Assembly: GCF_001953055.1 (NCBI RefSeq)
Contig: NZ_CP019044.1
Location: forward strand, 1,736,001 to 1,800,000
Direction of reading: 5' to 3'
Origin: Salaquimonas pukyongi
Lineage (GTDB): Bacteria; Pseudomonadota; Alphaproteobacteria; Rhizobiales; Rhizobiaceae
Length of the DNA: 64,000 bases
Positions within the stretch are counted from its first letter, which is position 1. Each line of letters opens with the position of its first letter. The notes beneath the pieces are model-generated. The model did not search any database and was not told the DNA's origin. It worked only from the letters and a program-made list of their open reading frames with translations. The position numbers and the translations under genes were made by a program. Of this stretch, positions 46,956 to 55,525 are shown one piece after another.

Positions 46956-47330
46956 TTACGGACGCCAGGCCTCGTAGTCGCCGGTAACTTCCGGGCGCTC
47001 CTGGGGATTGGCCATGGAGCCTTTGGGATAATAGGCAGCACCCGTACCGGTCGGGTTGGCACGGTGCTCAAGCTCCCAATCCCGTTTCCTGTAGTCTTCC
47101 TCAGTTGGCGGCGTGTCCACGCGATAATGCATCCAGCCGTGCCAGCCGGGAGGAATGGAACTGGCTTCCGCCAGGCCGTTATACTGCACCCAGCGGCGCC
47201 CGCCATCGCCTTCATAATAGACGTTGCCGAACTCGTCCTCGCCCACCCTGGTTCCCTTGAGCCAGGTGTAAAATCTCGTTCCCCAGGTCGAGCCGTTCCA
47301 CCAGGTGAAAATCTGCTTGAAGAGCAACAT
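46956..47330 (-). CDS. NDUFA12-family complex I protein
   Basis: The 124-residue protein resembles NDUFA12/B17.2, an accessory subunit or assembly factor of NADH:quinone oxidoreductase found in alphaproteobacteria and mitochondria. Typical features are the N-terminal WWNGSTWGTRFYTWLKG, GNVYYE, and RRWVQYNGLAEASSIPPGWH. The protein is soluble and associates with the matrix arm. It lies 32 bases upstream of the phosphatase gene. Confidence 0.92.
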   Translation of the reverse strand: MLLFKQIFTWWNGSTWGTRFYTWLKGTRVGEDEFGNVYYEGDGGRRWVQYNGLAEASSIPPGWHGWMHYRVDTPPTEEDYRKRDWELEHRANPTGTGAAYYPKGSMANPQERPEVTGDYEAWRP

Positions 47331-47444
47331 CGCGGAGCCTGCATTTCCGGTTTGACTTGGCGGCGGTTATGCCGTGATGTGGGTCGATTGTCCATAGCGG
47401 CATGGCAACGCGAACACGGCTGATGCCAGCAGGAGCAGAGCAGG

Positions 47445-47891
47445 ATGAAACCCATGCGGTTTACACCAGTTGCAGCGGTAATTCTCTCAGCCTTTGCCAC
47501 CGGCCTTGTCTTCCACACCAGCGCCGCCGCACAGGATGGCCCCCTTGGCGTTGCCTTCGTGGAAGCGCCCGAACAGGGCAGCGGCATGTGCTTTTCGCAA
47601 AATGCCGATCGCGGCTTTGAATGCGCCCGCCAACGGTGCATGGAATCAGGCGCTGAAGCCCGCGATTGCCTGCGTGTGAAATGGTGTTTTCCGGCCGGCT
47701 GGAGCGCCGATGTGTTCGTGCAGCACAAGGAAGGGCCTCACTGGCACGTCTATCTGTGCGGCTGGCAGGCGGAAGCCGATCTTGATGCTGCCGCCAAAAT
47801 TGTCTGCGAAGGGTCAGCCGCCCAATATCTGATTGAATGTGCAACCGTTGGAAAATGGGATGCCAGCGGAGTGCGGGTTGATAACCAATGA
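47445..47891 (+). CDS. Cysteine-rich secreted protein of unknown function
   Basis: The 148-residue protein has a signal peptide (about residues 1-29, ending AAAQ). The mature domain has eight cysteines (GMCFSQ, FECARQRCME, RDCLRVKWC, YLCGW, IVCEG, IECAT), probably paired as disulfides. It may belong to DUF4189 or a relative, which I cannot confirm. CAGG precedes ATG. It overlaps the next gene by four bases (ATGA), so the two are co-translated. Confidence 0.7.
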   Translation: MKPMRFTPVAAVILSAFATGLVFHTSAAAQDGPLGVAFVEAPEQGSGMCFSQNADRGFECARQRCMESGAEARDCLRVKWCFPAGWSADVFVQHKEGPHWHVYLCGWQAEADLDAAAKIVCEGSAAQYLIECATVGKWDASGVRVDNQ

Positions 47892-49138
47892 GAACTGGTG
47901 ATTCCCATACCCGGCCGCCGGTCGATGGCTCCGCCGCCTGGCTGCGGCTGACCCTGTGCATCATCGCGGGCACCGTGATCAACATCGGCATGTGGGCGGC
48001 CATTCTGGTTCTGCCAAACATCCAGACCGACTATGGTGTGGACCGTGCCGATGCATCCGCCGCCTTTACCATGGCGATGGTGGGTTTTGCGCTCGGCAAT
48101 CTGGTGCTTGGCAGTTGGGTGGACCGATACGGCATCGCGCCGATCCTGGCAGCCTCCGCCTTGGTGGCCTCGGTGTGCTACGCGCTGTCCACCCTGGCGC
48201 CCAACATCTGGGTGTTCGCGGCCCTGCAATTGCCCATAGGCTTTGCCACCGGCGCCGGCTTCGGGCCCCTCATTGCAGATGTCTCTCACTGGTTCCGCCG
48301 CTACCGGGGGATTGCCATCGCGGCCACCGCCTGCGGCAACTATGTTTCCGGCACGCTGTGGCCGCTTGTGTTGAAGGGACCGATTGCCGATGAAGGCTGG
48401 CGCTTTGCCTTCCTGATCATTGCGGTTGCCTGTTTCGTGCTCATTCTGCCGGTTGCCTTCCTGTTGCGGCAAAAGCAGAAAGGGCCGGCCGGGCGCATGA
48501 CGCTCGAACCGCCGCACAAGACCATTCCGCTCAAGTCCTGGCAGCTTACCGCGCTGCTGCTCGTGGCAGGCTTCGGCTGCTGCATGGCGATGGCCATGCC
48601 TCAGGTTCACATCGTTGCCTATTGCGTCGACCTCGGCTTTGGTGCGGGCGTCGGCGCGGAAATGCTGTCGCTGATGCTGGCAGCCGGCATTGCCAGCCGC
48701 CTGCTTTCCGGCTTTCTGGCAGACCGCATTGGCGGCGTTCCAACCCTGCTGATCGGTTCCGTGCTGCAGGGCCTGGCGCTGTTCTTGTACATTCCCTTCA
48801 ACGGCCTCGTTTCGCTCTATGTCGTTTCTCTGATCTTCGGCCTTTCCCAGGGCGGTATCGTTCCCAGCTACGCCATCATCGTGCGCGAGTACCTGCCGGC
48901 CGAAGAAGCGGGAAAACGCATTGGTGTCGTGATGGTTGCAACGGTGGGCGGCATGGCCGTCGGCGGCTGGGCGTCGGGTTTCATATTCGATCTGACCGGC
49001 TCCTACCGAATGGCCTTTATCCACGGCATTGCCTGGAACATCATCAACATGGCGATCATGGTGTTTATCCTGCTGCGCTCGCGGCCGGCGAAACCGCGGC
49101 GCGCCGCCGGCGGCGAACTGGCTTCCGCTGCAGGATGA
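47888..49138 (+). CDS. MFS transporter (monocarboxylate-porter-like)
   Basis: The 416-residue protein has twelve hydrophobic segments. Features such as GSWVDRYGIAPILAASALVA (motif A) and GAGFGPLIADVSHWF in the fourth and fifth helices resemble the OFA/MCT branch of MFS carriers of carboxylic acids. The ATG overlaps the stop of the cysteine-rich protein gene. It is followed after 44 bases by a DUF1801 gene. Substrate unknown. Confidence 0.85.
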   Translation: MRTGDSHTRPPVDGSAAWLRLTLCIIAGTVINIGMWAAILVLPNIQTDYGVDRADASAAFTMAMVGFALGNLVLGSWVDRYGIAPILAASALVASVCYALSTLAPNIWVFAALQLPIGFATGAGFGPLIADVSHWFRRYRGIAIAATACGNYVSGTLWPLVLKGPIADEGWRFAFLIIAVACFVLILPVAFLLRQKQKGPAGRMTLEPPHKTIPLKSWQLTALLLVAGFGCCMAMAMPQVHIVAYCVDLGFGAGVGAEMLSLMLAAGIASRLLSGFLADRIGGVPTLLIGSVLQGLALFLYIPFNGLVSLYVVSLIFGLSQGGIVPSYAIIVREYLPAEEAGKRIGVVMVATVGGMAVGGWASGFIFDLTGSYRMAFIHGIAWNIINMAIMVFILLRSRPAKPRRAAGGELASAAG

Positions 49139-49182
49139 GGTATCATGCACTCAGGCGCTGTCATGTGCTTTGGAGGTGAAGG

Positions 49183-49635
49183 GTGAGCGAGAACAAGACA
49201 CGCCCCATGGCGGGCAGTCCCAAAGCGTTTATCGAGAAGGTTGAGCACGCAACCCGCAAGCGCGATGCGCAAACCCTTCTGCCGCTGTTCGAGCGATGGA
49301 CCGGCCTGCCGCCTGTCCTCTGGGGCAGCGGCCTGGCAGGCGGTCCCGCCAGCGCGATCATCGGCTTTGGCCGCTATCACTACCGCTATGACAGCGGCCG
49401 TGAGGGCGATTTTTTTCTGACCGGCTTTTCCCCGCGCAAGCAGTACACAGCCATCTATATCATGCCGGGATTTTCAGCCTATGAAGAGGAGCTGGCACGC
49501 CTGGGCCCGCACCGCCATACGGTGTCCTGCCTCTACCTTACCAATCTGTCCAGAAACGACACCGGCGCACTGGAAACCATGGTGCGCGACAGCGTCGAAC
49601 GCATGAAGGCAAAACATGACTGGCGGGAGCGCTGA
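49183..49635 (+). CDS. DUF1801-domain protein
   Basis: The 150-residue protein resembles DUF1801, with GFGRYHYRY, DFFLTGFSPRKQYTAIY and CLYLTNLSRND segments. DUF1801 is a YdhG-like fold of unknown function, often near stress genes. The start is GTG at 49183, after GGAGGTGAAG. It is the third gene in a probable operon with the cysteine-rich protein and the MFS carrier. Confidence 0.8.
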   Translation: MSENKTRPMAGSPKAFIEKVEHATRKRDAQTLLPLFERWTGLPPVLWGSGLAGGPASAIIGFGRYHYRYDSGREGDFFLTGFSPRKQYTAIYIMPGFSAYEEELARLGPHRHTVSCLYLTNLSRNDTGALETMVRDSVERMKAKHDWRER

Positions 49636-49680
49636 TCACTCCCCCTGCAACCGCCCTTTGGGCGATGTGTGCAGAACGGC

Positions 49681-49893
49681 CTATACTGCCTGCAGGTTTA
49701 TCGCCTTCGGCCCCTTGCCGCGGGCATCTTCTTCCGTTTCGAACGACACTTTCTGGTTTTCGGTAAGTTCGGTTAGGCCAGAAGCCTGAACGGCGGATAT
49801 GTGGACAAAAATGTCCTTGCTGCCGTCATCCGGCTTGATGAAGCCATAGCCCTTGTCGGTGTTGAAGAACTTTACCGTTCCGGTGATCGCCAT
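49681..49893 (-). CDS. cspA: Cold-shock protein, CspA family
   Basis: The 70-residue protein is a single cold-shock domain with both RNA-binding motifs (KGYGFI and DIFVHI). It binds single-stranded RNA and DNA and acts as an RNA chaperone. The strong AAAGGAACC precedes ATG at 49893. A 438-base gene-free region lies upstream, which would fit a long regulated leader, as is usual for csp genes. Confidence 0.96.
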   Translation of the reverse strand: MAITGTVKFFNTDKGYGFIKPDDGSKDIFVHISAVQASGLTELTENQKVSFETEEDARGKGPKAINLQAV

Positions 49894-50331
49894 ATCTGGT
49901 TCCTTTTTTCGATCGTTACGCCGCAGCCCTCATCGCAGGCAACGGCAGTTGCGCCGGCAAGCCGGCTCGTGGCAGGCAGAGCACTATGTCGAAGAAAGGC
50001 AGATACCTTGTCATCCCGGTCTTGTGCGCCAAGGGCTTCATGAGCCGGGGCGCTGCTGCCCGGGGATAAATCACCCGGGGCATGCTCACCTGGGATGCAA
50101 CCGGACAAGGAAACTTGCGTGTCCGGTACGCATTCGGATGATGATCCATTCCTGTGGAATTTCCCATCACGATTCTACTTCGGTCTTCCAGTCGTCTTCA
50201 TGTTCGCAATATGCCCGAACAGGCCAATCATCGCTGCTTGCCGTAGGCTAGGCAAGTAAAAAGATGTAACGCCAGCATGACAGCCCGCTGCGGCGCCGGA
50301 CAGATTTGACGTGCCCGGCGCTTGTTTTCAT
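49894..50331. other. Gene-free region upstream of cspA
   Basis: No convincing gene is seen in either strand; the open frames here are out of step with any recognisable protein. The part nearest cspA should be its leader. An inverted repeat CTTGCC/GGCAAG lies at 50237-50256. Two CCCGGGG segments lie near 50059-50081. The far end is the 3' side of the Tat-protein operon. Confidence 0.4.
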
Positions 50332-50556
50332 TCAGCCCGGAAGCACCTCAAAACCAGGCCGGCTTGCCCGGGGATCGCTGGCAAAAACATAGACCGGCGG
50401 CAAAGCTGTTCCGGCAACGGCCTTGCTGCGAATGCCCTGCGCCGGATCAGACCGCACGCTATTGAGGGATGCGCCGGCCGCAACGATAGTCAGGCCGAAA
50501 ACCGATCCCTGCTTTAAAAAGCGGCGGCGCGATACGGTATTTTCAACGTCGCTCAT
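50332..50556 (-). CDS. Small Tat-exported protein C (third gene of the Tat triad)
   Basis: The 74-residue product has a Tat signal (VSRRRFLKQGSVFGLTIVAA) and a short mature part of about 40 residues with no cysteine (ending PGFEVLPG). It is too small for an enzyme; some short Tat substrates act as chaperones or partners for larger ones. The ATG overlaps the stop of the preceding gene (ATGA), so translation is coupled. No family is recognised. Confidence 0.6.
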   Translation of the reverse strand: MSDVENTVSRRRFLKQGSVFGLTIVAAGASLNSVRSDPAQGIRSKAVAGTALPPVYVFASDPRASRPGFEVLPG

Positions 50557-50897
50557 GCTGCCACTCCCGATGCTTCAAACCGGGCCGCAGCACCGATCTG
50601 CGTATCACAGCACGGACAGAAACTGGTACGGATTGCCCGGGCGGTTGCTTCAGCACCGATCGACGGATCGGCGATGGTCTGCGAAAGCGCATCCGCCATC
50701 GCCGCGTGCAGATGGCTGCATGTGCCGCCCGCACCGCCGGCAACAGCACCGGCGCTAAATTTCTCCGGCATGAAGACGCCAGAAGCCGGGCTGTTAAGGC
50801 CGATGAATGCGGCACCGCCAACCAGGGCTCCGCCAGCTAGCGTTCCGCCCACAAACCGGCGCCGGGAAATCGGCTGTAAACTGGTTTTCCTGCTCAT
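50553..50897 (-). CDS. Small Tat-exported protein B, paralogue of A
   Basis: The 114-residue protein has a Tat signal (ISRRRFVGGTLAGGALVGG). The mature part carries C60-S-H-L-H64 and C94-P-C-C97. The spacing C-x3-H, then 29 residues, then C-x2-C, is identical to protein A. The residues between align well: both contain the IADP element and a TA[KR]A helix. This looks like a metal- or heme-binding mini-domain; export by Tat implies folding or cofactor loading in the cytoplasm. Family unknown. It starts 43 bases after protein A ends. Confidence 0.65.
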   Translation of the reverse strand: MSRKTSLQPISRRRFVGGTLAGGALVGGAAFIGLNSPASGVFMPEKFSAGAVAGGAGGTCSHLHAAMADALSQTIADPSIGAEATARAIRTSFCPCCDTQIGAAARFEASGVAA

Positions 50898-50940
50898 GAT
50901 TTGGTCCTTTCAAGTGCGTTCGTCCTGGCTGCGCCGGGGT

Positions 50941-51351
50941 TCAAACCGTCTGTTCGTGCCATTGCCATTGCGGCACTACGGCAGAAATGGAACTTGTCGC
51001 CGGCTGGACCCGCTGACCGCATCCTGGACAACGCGCCTCCATCAGCGCCTTTGCAGTGCCCTCTCCGTCAATCGCCGGATCGGCAATGATATCGTCGAGT
51101 TCCAGCGCCATCTTGTGGTGCACCTGACCACACAGATAGCGGCCCAGATGCCCCTCACCCCGGCGCCATTTGCGCCATCTGCGCCCCTTGCCCGCAAGCC
51201 CACTGCCCTGCAGAACGCCAAGCGCTGCTTGCGCCATGCCCGGCACGGCAGCCGCGGTTGCCAGCACCGTCCCGCCAAGCAGCATCGCCCGGCGGCTCAA
51301 CCCGGCCCCGCCCGATGAATGCGGGACACTGTCTTTTTTTGAATGCATCAT
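50941..51351 (-). CDS. Small Tat-exported protein A, first gene of the Tat triad
   Basis: The product is about 136 residues. Start 51351 follows AAGGAGATTGAA, a very good ribosome binding site. A Tat signal (LSRRAMLLGG, Ala-rich to AQA near residue 42) precedes a mature part with a Trp/Arg-rich patch (RRWRKWRRGEG) and C74-x3-H78 with C108-x2-C111, spaced exactly as in protein B. The IADPAIDGEGTAKAL segment aligns with B. No family is recognised; a metal-binding periplasmic protein is the most likely reading. Confidence 0.65.
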   Translation of the reverse strand: MMHSKKDSVPHSSGGAGLSRRAMLLGGTVLATAAAVPGMAQAALGVLQGSGLAGKGRRWRKWRRGEGHLGRYLCGQVHHKMALELDDIIADPAIDGEGTAKALMEARCPGCGQRVQPATSSISAVVPQWQWHEQTV

Positions 51352-51381
51352 TTCAATCTCCTTCCCGGATTGGTTCACACC

Positions 51382-51425
51382 CATATAAACCATACTTATG
51401 CTCAAATCAAGTATAAGTATGGTTT
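51382..51425 (-). promoter_or_regulatory. Promoter with 13-base palindromic operator for the Tat triad
   Basis: AAACCATACTTAT (51387-51399) and ATAAGTATGGTTT (51413-51425) form a perfect inverted repeat with a 13-base spacer. On the minus strand a promoter fits inside: TTGATT (51410-51405), a 17-base spacer, then TATATG (51387-51382). A repressor bound there would block the -35 element. The nitroreductase gene reads in the opposite direction, so it may share the control. Confidence 0.65.
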
Positions 51426-51584
51426 GACCAACCGATACCGCCTTGCTGCACACATGCTTAGCGCCCTGCGCCGCCTTGTTCACCTGCTTCGCACCCATAA
51501 GGCATTTGCCCGCTTGTGTTTTTCCCCGCACTGGTCAATTCAGGGTTTCAAAAGATTTGGCCGGGCGCAAAAAGAGAGGTGGCG

Positions 51585-52259
51585 ATGAAGGTCAGTGAAG
51601 CAGTGATGAAGCGGCGCTCTGTGCGTGCCTTCACCGAGGAGGCCGTTGAAACCGAAAGCATTCTGGAATGCCTGCGCAAGGCGGCCCGCGCCCCGTCAGG
51701 CGGCAATGTCCAGCCCTGGAAAATCACCGTCGTCAATGGTGAGGCAACGCGGCGGTTAAGGGCCATCATGGAGGAGCGGCTTGCCGGCACGCCCCATCCC
51801 GATGGCGAGGCCCCCGAATACGCGGTTTATCCGCCCAAGCTCGCCGAGCCATACCGGACGGCCCGCTACGAGGTTGGCGAGGAAATGTACGGCCATCTTG
51901 GCATCGCCCGGAAGGACAAGGCGGCAAGGCGGCAGTGGTTTGCCAACAATTACCGCCTCTTCGGCGCCCCCGCGGCGATTTTCTGCTTCATGGACCGTTG
52001 CATGCTGCCGCCCCAATGGTCCGATTGCGGAATGTTTCTGCAAACCTTCATGCTGCTGCTGGAGGAAGCAGGCCTCAACAGCTGCCCGCAGGAATGCTGG
52101 TATCAATATCCCAGAACGATCGCAGACTTCTGCAACATGCCGGAAAACATGATGCTGTTCTGCGGTGTGGCCATTGGGCACGAGGACACCGCCCACCCGG
52201 TCAACCGGCTGCGCACGAGGCGCTTTCCCGACACCGAATGGCTGAACATCGTCGAATAA
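51585..52259 (+). CDS. Nitroreductase-family flavoprotein
   Basis: The 224-residue protein has the nitroreductase signatures RRSVRAFTEEAV near the N-terminus (FMN phosphate-binding arginines) and ARAPSGGNVQPWK. These FMN enzymes reduce nitro compounds, quinones or enones using NAD(P)H, and some relatives dehalogenate or transfer electrons. AGAGAGG precedes ATG at 51585. Upstream it faces the Tat triad across the palindromic operator, so the two units may be induced together. Confidence 0.9.
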   Translation: MKVSEAVMKRRSVRAFTEEAVETESILECLRKAARAPSGGNVQPWKITVVNGEATRRLRAIMEERLAGTPHPDGEAPEYAVYPPKLAEPYRTARYEVGEEMYGHLGIARKDKAARRQWFANNYRLFGAPAAIFCFMDRCMLPPQWSDCGMFLQTFMLLLEEAGLNSCPQECWYQYPRTIADFCNMPENMMLFCGVAIGHEDTAHPVNRLRTRRFPDTEWLNIVE

Positions 52260-52265
52260 GGGTTG

Positions 52266-52682
52266 TTACCCGAAACCGCCCTGAACCGTTTTGGGTTTCA
52301 TGCGAATCAGCCGGGAGGTTTTCACCGCCGCCTGCCGGTGCACGACCGCCTGCCGGTAGACCGGGTTGCGCAGCATGTCGATAAACGCCTGCCCGCTTGG
52401 ATATTCGGCAATGAAGGCAATGTCCCAGGCCTCGTCTTCAGGACCAATCAAGGTGAGCTGAAATTCCCCCGACCAGATGATGCGGCCGCCAAGTTCGCGG
52501 AAAACCGGCCCACTCTCCCTGCCATAGGATGCATACGCCTCCGCGCCACTGCAAACCGCGCCATCGGGATAGACCGCCTGCTCCTTCAGGCGAACCAGAT
52601 TGAGCATCTGTACCGGGTGATCGCGTGGCAGATCCTTGAAACGGCCGAAGCGTTCCTTGTCGGGATCAACGAAATCCGTCAT
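52266..52682 (-). CDS. DUF1330-family protein
   Basis: The 138-residue protein carries the DUF1330 pattern (HPVQMLNLVRLKE, then WDIAFIAEYPSGQAFIDML). These are small dimeric alpha/beta-barrel (ferredoxin-like) proteins of unknown function. The start overlaps the stop of the preceding gene (ATGA), so they are co-translated. Confidence 0.82.
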   Translation of the reverse strand: MTDFVDPDKERFGRFKDLPRDHPVQMLNLVRLKEQAVYPDGAVCSGAEAYASYGRESGPVFRELGGRIIWSGEFQLTLIGPEDEAWDIAFIAEYPSGQAFIDMLRNPVYRQAVVHRQAAVKTSRLIRMKPKTVQGGFG

Positions 52683-53206
52683 CAGCGCTTCTTCAGATTG
52701 ATGGTGCCGGAAGGCTTGTATTTCTGTGTCTTGCTGTCAAAGGCATAAAAATCCGCCTTGATACCGCTGTCTGTCCTGGAAATGTGCTGGCGCACCCGGA
52801 TGAGATTGCCGGTCTTGTTTTCCAGCATGTTGGTGGTGAGCACCATCTTGCCGCCGGAAAACTGGCCGCTTGTCTTGGTGACCGTAACGTCCTTGCGGGC
52901 TGAAACAAACGAACCGCTCAGCTTGCCGCCATTGGCCACAACCTTGCCGTTGACCACGCTCTTGCCCTTGGTGCTGGCGCAGTTCCCGTTGATTTCCAGC
53001 GCTATGGCGGAAGCATCGAAATGGTTCGCCACCTTGCAGGATATCTTGGTGGTTTCATCCCCAACCACCACCGCATTGCCGCGTCCGGCATAACTTCCTT
53101 CCAGGCTCTTGAGAAAGTCCGCCGCTGTCTCGGCACCAACGGGCGAAAAGGTGGCAACGAGAATGAGACTGGCAGCGGCTACAGCTTGCGGAAGGATTTT
53201 TATCAT
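52682..53206 (-). CDS. Secreted protein of unknown function
   Basis: The 174-residue protein has a signal peptide (about residues 1-25, ending GAE). The mature domain is rich in Gly, Ser, Thr and Lys with alternating beta patterns (KVVANGGKLSGSF and GQFSGGKMVLTTN), as in periplasmic beta-barrel or lipocalin-like folds. Two cysteines (ISCKVA and GNCAS) could pair. I do not recognise the family. It precedes the DUF1330 gene in the same operon. Confidence 0.7.
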   Translation of the reverse strand: MIKILPQAVAAASLILVATFSPVGAETAADFLKSLEGSYAGRGNAVVVGDETTKISCKVANHFDASAIALEINGNCASTKGKSVVNGKVVANGGKLSGSFVSARKDVTVTKTSGQFSGGKMVLTTNMLENKTGNLIRVRQHISRTDSGIKADFYAFDSKTQKYKPSGTINLKKR

Positions 53207-53260
53207 GGTGTCGCCATCGGGTTTGGGTGAACACCGCCGGAGAGTTTTAACACGGCGCCG

Positions 53261-55525
53261 TCAGTTGCGGAAGATGCGCTGCCTAAATCCTTCAAGTGTC
53301 AAAATATTGGCAGGCAGTATCAGCAGGTTGGAAAGCAGCGCAACAATCAGCGTGGCGATCATCAGCCGTCCGATCACCGGCACGATGGGAAGCGAACTGA
53401 TAAGGGTCACGGTGATGGCAGCACAGATGATGACCGTTCCCGCCATCAATGCCGGGCCGACCTCTTCGAGCGAGGCAGCAAGCGCATGGCGGACTTCCTT
53501 GCCCTCCTGGCGCTGGCTTTCAAACACGTTCATCAAATGCACCGCATTGTCGATGGCAATGCCGAAGGCCACGGTCAGCGCGACCACTTCGGAAAGATTG
53601 ATGGTTCCCCCGAGGAAGTACAGCACGGTCAGCACGAAGAAAATCGGCAGCAGGTTCGGCGTGATCGCGGCAAGAAACATCATCGGAGAACGCGTCGCCA
53701 GTCCCAGGATCGTCACGCCCAGGATGATCGCCAGAATGAGACTGAGGCGCAATTGGTCGATCAGCTTGGTGAACTCGATGCTCATGAGCACCGGAAAACC
53801 GCTTACCAGGATATCATCCCCATAGGCAAGTTGAGACAGCCGCTCGCGCAGTTCATCGGTCAATTCGATGAGCTTTGCCACGGGCAGATCGGATGAAAGC
53901 CGCACGCCAACCAGTGCCGCCATGCCGTCATTGGCGATAAAGTCCGTGCGCCCTTCATTGACGGCCTCCTGAACCACCTCGGTGATGCGCTCGCGGGCAG
54001 CATCGCTGCGCGCACTGCGCAATGCCTGGGCTGCCGAAAAAATACTCGCCTCACCGAATTGCTCACCGGCAATGGCGCCGACAGCCTCAAGGCGCTCCCG
54101 GTTTTCCACGCTGGCAAAACCGCCTTCCTCTGCGAAAGGAACCGAAAGCAGCATCAATGCCCGCCCGCCGGTAATGTCGTTGGCCAGAACCTCGCCATAG
54201 CGAACCTCCGAGGACTTCGGCAGATATTCGGTAAGGCGGTATTCCGCCGTTACATCGCGCTGCAGGACGCCAAAGCAGATCATCAGAACAACACCCAGAA
54301 GGGCAAGCACCCACGGGTGGCCGATGGTGACTGGCCGCGTGCGCTTGCCGATGCCGTGAAAGGCGGGTGTCTGCCGCATGCCGGTATGGGCAAGGCCGAG
54401 CTTGATTGCCCAGTGAATGGCAAGCGGAAGCCCGATGATCACGGCAACAAAGGCAAGCAGAACGGCTCCCGACCCCAGATAGGCGAATTCCTTCAGCGCC
54501 TCGCTGTCGGCATAGGAAAATGACAGGAAGGCCAAAGCCGTTGTAATGGAGGTCAGGGAGGATGCCGGCCCCACCCGCACAATCGCCTCTGTCAGATTGT
54601 CCTCGGCATCGGATTGCACCGCATTGAGGGCCTGCCAGCGATAATACAGGAAGATGCCGTCGGCGAAGGCCAGGATAAGCGCCAGCGTCGGCAAGACCGT
54701 CGTCAGGTAATTGATCTCCACGCCGAACAGGGCAAAAAGGCCAAAGGTCCACAGCGCCGTCAGCATTGGCGGTACGGCGCAAAGGACGGCGGCCAAGAGG
54801 CTTCTGAAAACATAAAAGGCAATCCCTGCCCCGATCAGCAGGCCAAACACGGTCAGCTTCACCTGATCGTCGAGCAGGGCTTCCAGAATCGCCGCGCCGA
54901 TGGGCGTCAGGCCGGTAAAGGAAAGCTTGAAATCCTCCGGCGCTGCCGCTTCCGCCGCCTCTTTCAGCGTCACATAGGCGGCAAAGCTCTTTTCGTCATC
55001 CTCCTGAACCCCGGTCACCAGGGAAGCGGTGATGACGGCAACCCCGCGCTCCTTGTTGAACAGGCTCGCCGCCTGCGGGTATTTCTCAATCAGCTGGTCA
55101 AGGAGGGCCAGCGCGTCCTCATCGCTTCCCAGTTCTTCGGGAAACCACTCTCGAAACTCGCCGGTTTGCGGATCGAAATCAGGCACAGAGAAAATCGAGT
55201 TGGCCTGGGAAACACCATCGGCGAGCGAAACGTCGAGCTGCAGGTTGCGCAGATCGTCCAGTCCTTCGGCTGTCAGCAGCCGGTCGGATTCGATGAGGAT
55301 CGTCACATCGCGGGAAAAATTGCGATAGGACTGCTTGATCTCATCATAGTCGCGAAATGCCTGCGAACGGTCCGGCAGGACCGACAGAATGCTGCCATTG
55401 AAATTCACATGGCGCACATTCAGCCCGGCAATCGCGATAAGTGCCAGCACCAGCAGCGAAAACAGCACCGGCCGCCGTTGTGCGGCGAGGCCGATTTTTT
55501 CAAGTCCGAAGCCAATGCGCCACAT
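53261..55525 (-). CDS. RND/MMPL-family exporter
   Basis: The 754-residue protein has the MMPL/RND layout: one N-terminal helix, a large periplasmic loop (about residues 50-200), six helices, a second large loop, and six more helices. The GIAIDNAVHLMN segment in the C-terminal half is a typical proton-relay helix. Members move lipids, hopanoids or small compounds. The ATG at 55525 follows TTGGAGCGAG; the GTG at 55543 is less likely. It is translationally coupled to the 125-residue protein gene upstream (TAATG). Confidence 0.88.
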   Translation of the reverse strand: MWRIGFGLEKIGLAAQRRPVLFSLLVLALIAIAGLNVRHVNFNGSILSVLPDRSQAFRDYDEIKQSYRNFSRDVTILIESDRLLTAEGLDDLRNLQLDVSLADGVSQANSIFSVPDFDPQTGEFREWFPEELGSDEDALALLDQLIEKYPQAASLFNKERGVAVITASLVTGVQEDDEKSFAAYVTLKEAAEAAAPEDFKLSFTGLTPIGAAILEALLDDQVKLTVFGLLIGAGIAFYVFRSLLAAVLCAVPPMLTALWTFGLFALFGVEINYLTTVLPTLALILAFADGIFLYYRWQALNAVQSDAEDNLTEAIVRVGPASSLTSITTALAFLSFSYADSEALKEFAYLGSGAVLLAFVAVIIGLPLAIHWAIKLGLAHTGMRQTPAFHGIGKRTRPVTIGHPWVLALLGVVLMICFGVLQRDVTAEYRLTEYLPKSSEVRYGEVLANDITGGRALMLLSVPFAEEGGFASVENRERLEAVGAIAGEQFGEASIFSAAQALRSARSDAARERITEVVQEAVNEGRTDFIANDGMAALVGVRLSSDLPVAKLIELTDELRERLSQLAYGDDILVSGFPVLMSIEFTKLIDQLRLSLILAIILGVTILGLATRSPMMFLAAITPNLLPIFFVLTVLYFLGGTINLSEVVALTVAFGIAIDNAVHLMNVFESQRQEGKEVRHALAASLEEVGPALMAGTVIICAAITVTLISSLPIVPVIGRLMIATLIVALLSNLLILPANILTLEGFRQRIFRN

